Assembly: GCF_000247695.1 (NCBI RefSeq)
Contig: NW_004624778.1
Location: 12,227,586-12,291,585, forward strand
Reading direction: 5' to 3'
DNA length: 64,000 bases
From: Heterocephalus glaber
Taxonomy: Eukaryota > Chordata > Mammalia > Rodentia > Bathyergidae
The notes under the pieces are model-generated. The model did no database searches. It was not told the origin of the DNA and saw only the letters and a list, made by a program, of their open reading frames with translations. Positions 60,982-64,000 of the stretch are shown piece after piece. Made by a program: the position numbers and the translations under genes. The first letter of the stretch is position 1. Each line of letters opens with the position of its first letter.

Positions 60982-61743
60982 ATGGGGCAGAGGAGCTCTC
61001 CTGGGGTCACCATCCCCCATGTCCCTGGCCAGGCCATATCCTCTTCCCTGTGCACCCTCACCCCCCAGGCCGGCTTCATTTTCTCTGCTAAATCCCCTGA
61101 GGGAACTTGGCCAGGCACTTCCCTGTCTGAGGCTGCCATGCCGAAGCAGGCCCTGAAGATAAGTGGGTTATCGGAGAAGGCCAGCTCATATGTCCTGGGC
61201 CCCAGAGGGTCACCCCTGGCTGGCTGGCAGTTCACCCCCAGCACCTCCCCCCCCAGCCAGGCAGGCAGGAGACAGCAGATCCCTTCCCGAAGCTCATCCA
61301 GTGGCCGGCCCCCAGCCGCCACCGGGAATCTGAGCTATGCTAAGCGGCTTCAGATCTCAGCATCTCAACCCTGCCCGGGCACAGCCGGCCCAGACAGGGC
61401 GCCTCTACCTGCAGGGTCGCCACTGGAAAGCTGGCACTGCCCGGGTATTGGAAAAAAATCTCCCTGCAGGTTATGTAACTGCTTCCCATCGTGGCCCTGG
61501 CTCCCTCGGAGGCCACAACCCCTGAGGGAAAACAGCAAAGAAGGGAAGGGATTGCAGAGGGTCATTCTTTCAAAAAAAGAAAATCATATTAAATTCTTGG
61601 AGGTCTTCCCAGGACCCAGCCTGGGCAATGCCATGAATGGACTGAAAGGATTGAGGGGCTACCATGTAAGAAGGACCCTTTTCCAGGGAACAGACCCACA
61701 GCGGGGCATAGTTACAAAGGAGAAGAGGGAAGGACAGTTTTGA
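60982..61743 (+). other. Longest open frame in the window (253 codons), probably not a gene
   Basis: The frame is GC-rich (Ser, Pro, Gly, Arg) with no recognised domain, signal peptide or Kozak-strong start. It lies in the CTIF intron after the MIF4G exon without splice support. Part of the underlying DNA (about 61130-61340) could be a conserved non-coding element. The frame ends just before an old L1 fragment. Confidence 0.3.
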
Positions 61744-61761
61744 TATTGGTGTCTGGTTTTT

Positions 61762-61774
61762 GGGGGGGGGGGGG
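61762..61774. repeat. Poly(G) run, 13 G
   Basis: Thirteen consecutive G after a T run, at the edge of the antisense L1M fragment. It is prone to sequencing error. Confidence 0.85.
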
Positions 61775-62357
61775 TTGACATCTTTAAAAATTGTGATCAC
61801 ATGCAACATAAACTTCAGTCTTAAACTTGAAGGCACATCTCAGCAGCACCAAGGACATCACCAGTGCTAGGCAACCACTACAGCTACCCTCCCTAACCCA
61901 AGAACCACTCCATCACCTGAAACTGAAGCCCCTGTCTGCCAAACAGTAACTCCCTACCCCTCCTCCAGCCCCCACCAACCTCCTGTCTCCATGAATTTAT
62001 CCCTTGTCTGTATAGCATACAAATGGAATCATGTCATCTTTTTCTTTTTTTGCAACTGGCTTATTTCACTTAGCGTGATGGTTTTAAGGCTTATCCATGT
62101 GATAGCATGTGCCAAATTTTTCTAATGGCTGAATATTTCATTGTGGGTGTGTGTGTGTGTATTCGTCTGTCCATCAGTGGACACTTTGGGTGTTTCTACC
62201 TTTTGACTTTTGTGAATAATGCTGCTATGAGCACAGGTGTCCAGATGTCTGTTTGAATCCCTGCTTTCCGTTTTTTGGGGTCTATACCTAGAAGTGCTAT
62301 CTCAGGATCACATAGAAACTGTATGTTTAACTTTTTGAGGAAATGCCAAACTCATCT
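61775..62357 (-). mobile_element. Ancient L1M 3' fragment
   Basis: Reverse complement of the L1M 3' region: 'tacaaatggaatcatgtcat', 'ctggcttatttcacttagcg', 'gtgaataatgctgctatgag', 'ctatacctagaagtgctatc' and 'tgtttaactttttgaggaaa'. A short GT run lies inside it near 62146-62160. It is opposite in orientation to the L1M at 44775. Confidence 0.88.
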
Positions 62358-62663
62358 GGAGGGGTGTTTTTAATAAGAAATATAATAGAAATGATACAAC
62401 TGAGGGACAGCGAGGACCTGCCTTGCCTGAAATCAAGGTGAGAGTTGGAGGAAGTCCCCAGTGGATCACCTAGGAACTGGATTTATGAAGTAGAACCCAG
62501 GGAGCCACTGTGAGTTCTTGAGCTATAAAGTTCCAAGATTCATTAGAAATCATAGAACAGTGTGGAACACTGAGTCAACAGCAGTCAACTCCCCACCAGA
62601 AGCCACCAAGAGGCCAAGATCCCAGGAGGCACACCAGAATGTAGTACAAAGAAACAGGGTCCT

Positions 62664-62821
62664 AGGCGAGTGTGGTGGCATATGCCCATAATCCCAGCAC
62701 TCAGGAGGCTGAGGCAGGAGGATTGCTGTGAGTTCAAGGCCAGCCTGGGCTACATAGTGAGTATAAGGCCAGCCTAAATTACATAGCAAGACACTGCCTC
62801 AAAAAAGAAAAGAAAAAGAAA
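62664..62821 (+). mobile_element. Young B1-type SINE
   Basis: 'aggcgagtgtggtggcatat', 'cataatcccagcactcagga', 'ggctgaggcaggaggattgc' and 'aaggccagcctgggctacat', plus an internal duplicated 'aaggccagcctaaattacat' and an A-rich tail. Perfect 16-bp target duplication aaagaaacagggtcct (62648-62663 and 62822-62837). B1 is rodent-specific. Confidence 0.95.
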
Positions 62822-62837
62822 AAAGAAACAGGGTCCT

Positions 62838-63848
62838 GGGAGGGGGATCTATGCCTCAGTTTCTCCCACACCCAGCGCTATGAGTAACCCACACCTGTGT
62901 CATGCTTCCTGCTATTTAGACGTCATAATTGGGTTCTGTCCAAGAGAGGTGGTAACGTGCTACCAGGAAGCAGTGTCACAGCACAGGGATTCGGCATGGT
63001 GCTGACCAAGACCAGATCTGCCCTGAGAACCCAAAATTCAGAATCAGGACTCCCTGTCCCTATCCCTATCCCTTGCCACTATCACACCCAGGGCTCAAAT
63101 TTGAGATCCTCCCAGTAGTACCAGGGCCCAGAGTTCTAGGTCTTTAGGGAGAAAGTCCCAGCAGCTTCCTCATCACATCTCCACCCTGTGTCTAGCGCGT
63201 AGGCCAGGAAAAAGGTAAGCTGGCCCTTTAGGGAAACGGAGCAGCCTTCCCACCACCTATCGGTGGCCTTCCCAGATCCCCAGAACAGATCCCAGTTCAC
63301 AGAGTAACAGAAGCCTCGAAGAAGCCACTTTGAAATACAGGGACAGACATGCTGAGGCAAAGGCAGTCCTCTTTAGCAATGGCCCCCCACCCTCCCTCCT
63401 GGGAAAGCCCCATGCCCCTCAAAGTATCCCGTTCTTGACAGGTCCCATCCTGGGACCTAGCATATGCCACAGAGGTCTATGCAGATCATTCATTCCAGAC
63501 CTGTGAAGAGAGAGGGCCTGAGGGCCACCACACCACCATGCTACACCCCGTCTACTGAGCAAGGGCAGCACCATGGCAGGGGGCAGCTTAATGACATTTG
63601 AAGATAGCCAAACTCCAGCCAAACCCATAAACACCTACAGTGGGAATAAATGTGTCTTGAGCAGATGCCTGTGGGTTAGAGCTAGAGCCCCACATTTTGG
63701 ATCCACACCTACCATGGACCCCAGTAGACACAGTCAACACATTACACTGGGTGTTTAAAAAAATCTGATTAGAAGAATAATATCTTTAAGGTGGGATTTG
63801 AAGTAGAGTCAACTGGAATTCAGGTTAGAGAGCTCAGACCCTTCCTTC
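62838..63848. other. Intron, no gene seen
   Basis: No exon or clear repeat recognised. Confidence 0.5.
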
Positions 63849-64000
63849 TTTTTGGTGTTGTTGTTGTTTTGTTTTGTTTTGTTTTTCCCATTAAGTTTAT
63901 TGGTACATTTTAGATATAAAATACAGTTACATACATCATTGGGATCTTGTACCATTACATGAGTATCTTGGTTCTTATTTTTTCCCCTTCCCCTGCCCTC
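63849..64000 (-). mobile_element. 3' end of an L1-like LINE, cut by the window edge
   Basis: A GTT/GTTTT-rich antisense poly(A) tail (63852-63887) is followed by 'ttaagtttattggtacattt' and 'gtaccattacatgagtatct', which resembles the antisense 3' UTR of rodent L1s. The body continues beyond 64000. Confidence 0.6.

Noticed and set aside
1..64000. CpG-island promoter, CRISPR array, rRNA/tRNA/snoRNA genes or a bacterial-type system
   Set aside because: No CpG-dense block, spaced direct repeats or RNA-gene signatures were seen; the window reads as mammalian intron with three exons.

Overview
This is mammalian genomic DNA, from inside one large protein-coding gene. Three internal exons on the + strand (5401-5477, 48080-48563, 51495-51794) encode consecutive parts of CTIF (CBP80/20-dependent translation initiation factor, also called KIAA0427). 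All three have consensus AG/GT boundaries and compatible phases, and their translations read straight on from each other as recalled mammalian CTIF does. The first exons, the rest of the MIF4G domain and the 3' UTR lie outside the window. No other gene, RNA gene, CpG-island promoter or CRISPR array could be supported, so about 98.6 percent of the window is intron.

The host looks like a rodent but not a mouse or rat. The repeats include B1 elements (one with a perfect 16-bp target duplication), a B1-ID type dimer, ordinary ID-like copies, and a recent tRNA-derived ID-type SINE ending in GGTACC plus poly(A). That last SINE, with several copies still flanked by clear target duplications, points to a lineage outside the murids. 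A beaver-like or other non-murid rodent is my inference and is not proven by the sequence.

Layout: 1-5400 is the end of an upstream intron with MLT1, L2 and L3/MIR-like relics. The first exon is followed by a 42.6-kb intron (5478-48079). That intron holds a candidate intronic poly(A) site, MIRs, three-copy URR1-like repeats, an MLT2 LTR, an inverted ID SINE pair, a Tigger relic, a nearly complete MaLR retroelement (about 18.95-21.56 kb), hAT relics including a 79-bp MITE with an 8-bp target duplication, L2 and a long L1M 3' end. Exon 2 is followed by a 2.9-kb intron, then exon 3, then at least 12 kb of another intron. That last stretch contains a third URR1-like copy with two nested SINEs, MER5 relics, an antisense L1M fragment, a young B1, and the 3' end of an L1 cut off by the window edge.

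Functionally, the first exon and the start of exon 2 encode a strongly basic segment of the N-terminal half, the half associated with cap-binding-complex interaction. Exon 3 opens the MIF4G domain that recruits the translation machinery. The most interesting regulatory observations are three in-frame candidate 5' splice sites at the end of exon 2, right at the linker/MIF4G boundary, and a possible truncated isoform formed by read-through of the first exon into an intronic poly(A) signal.
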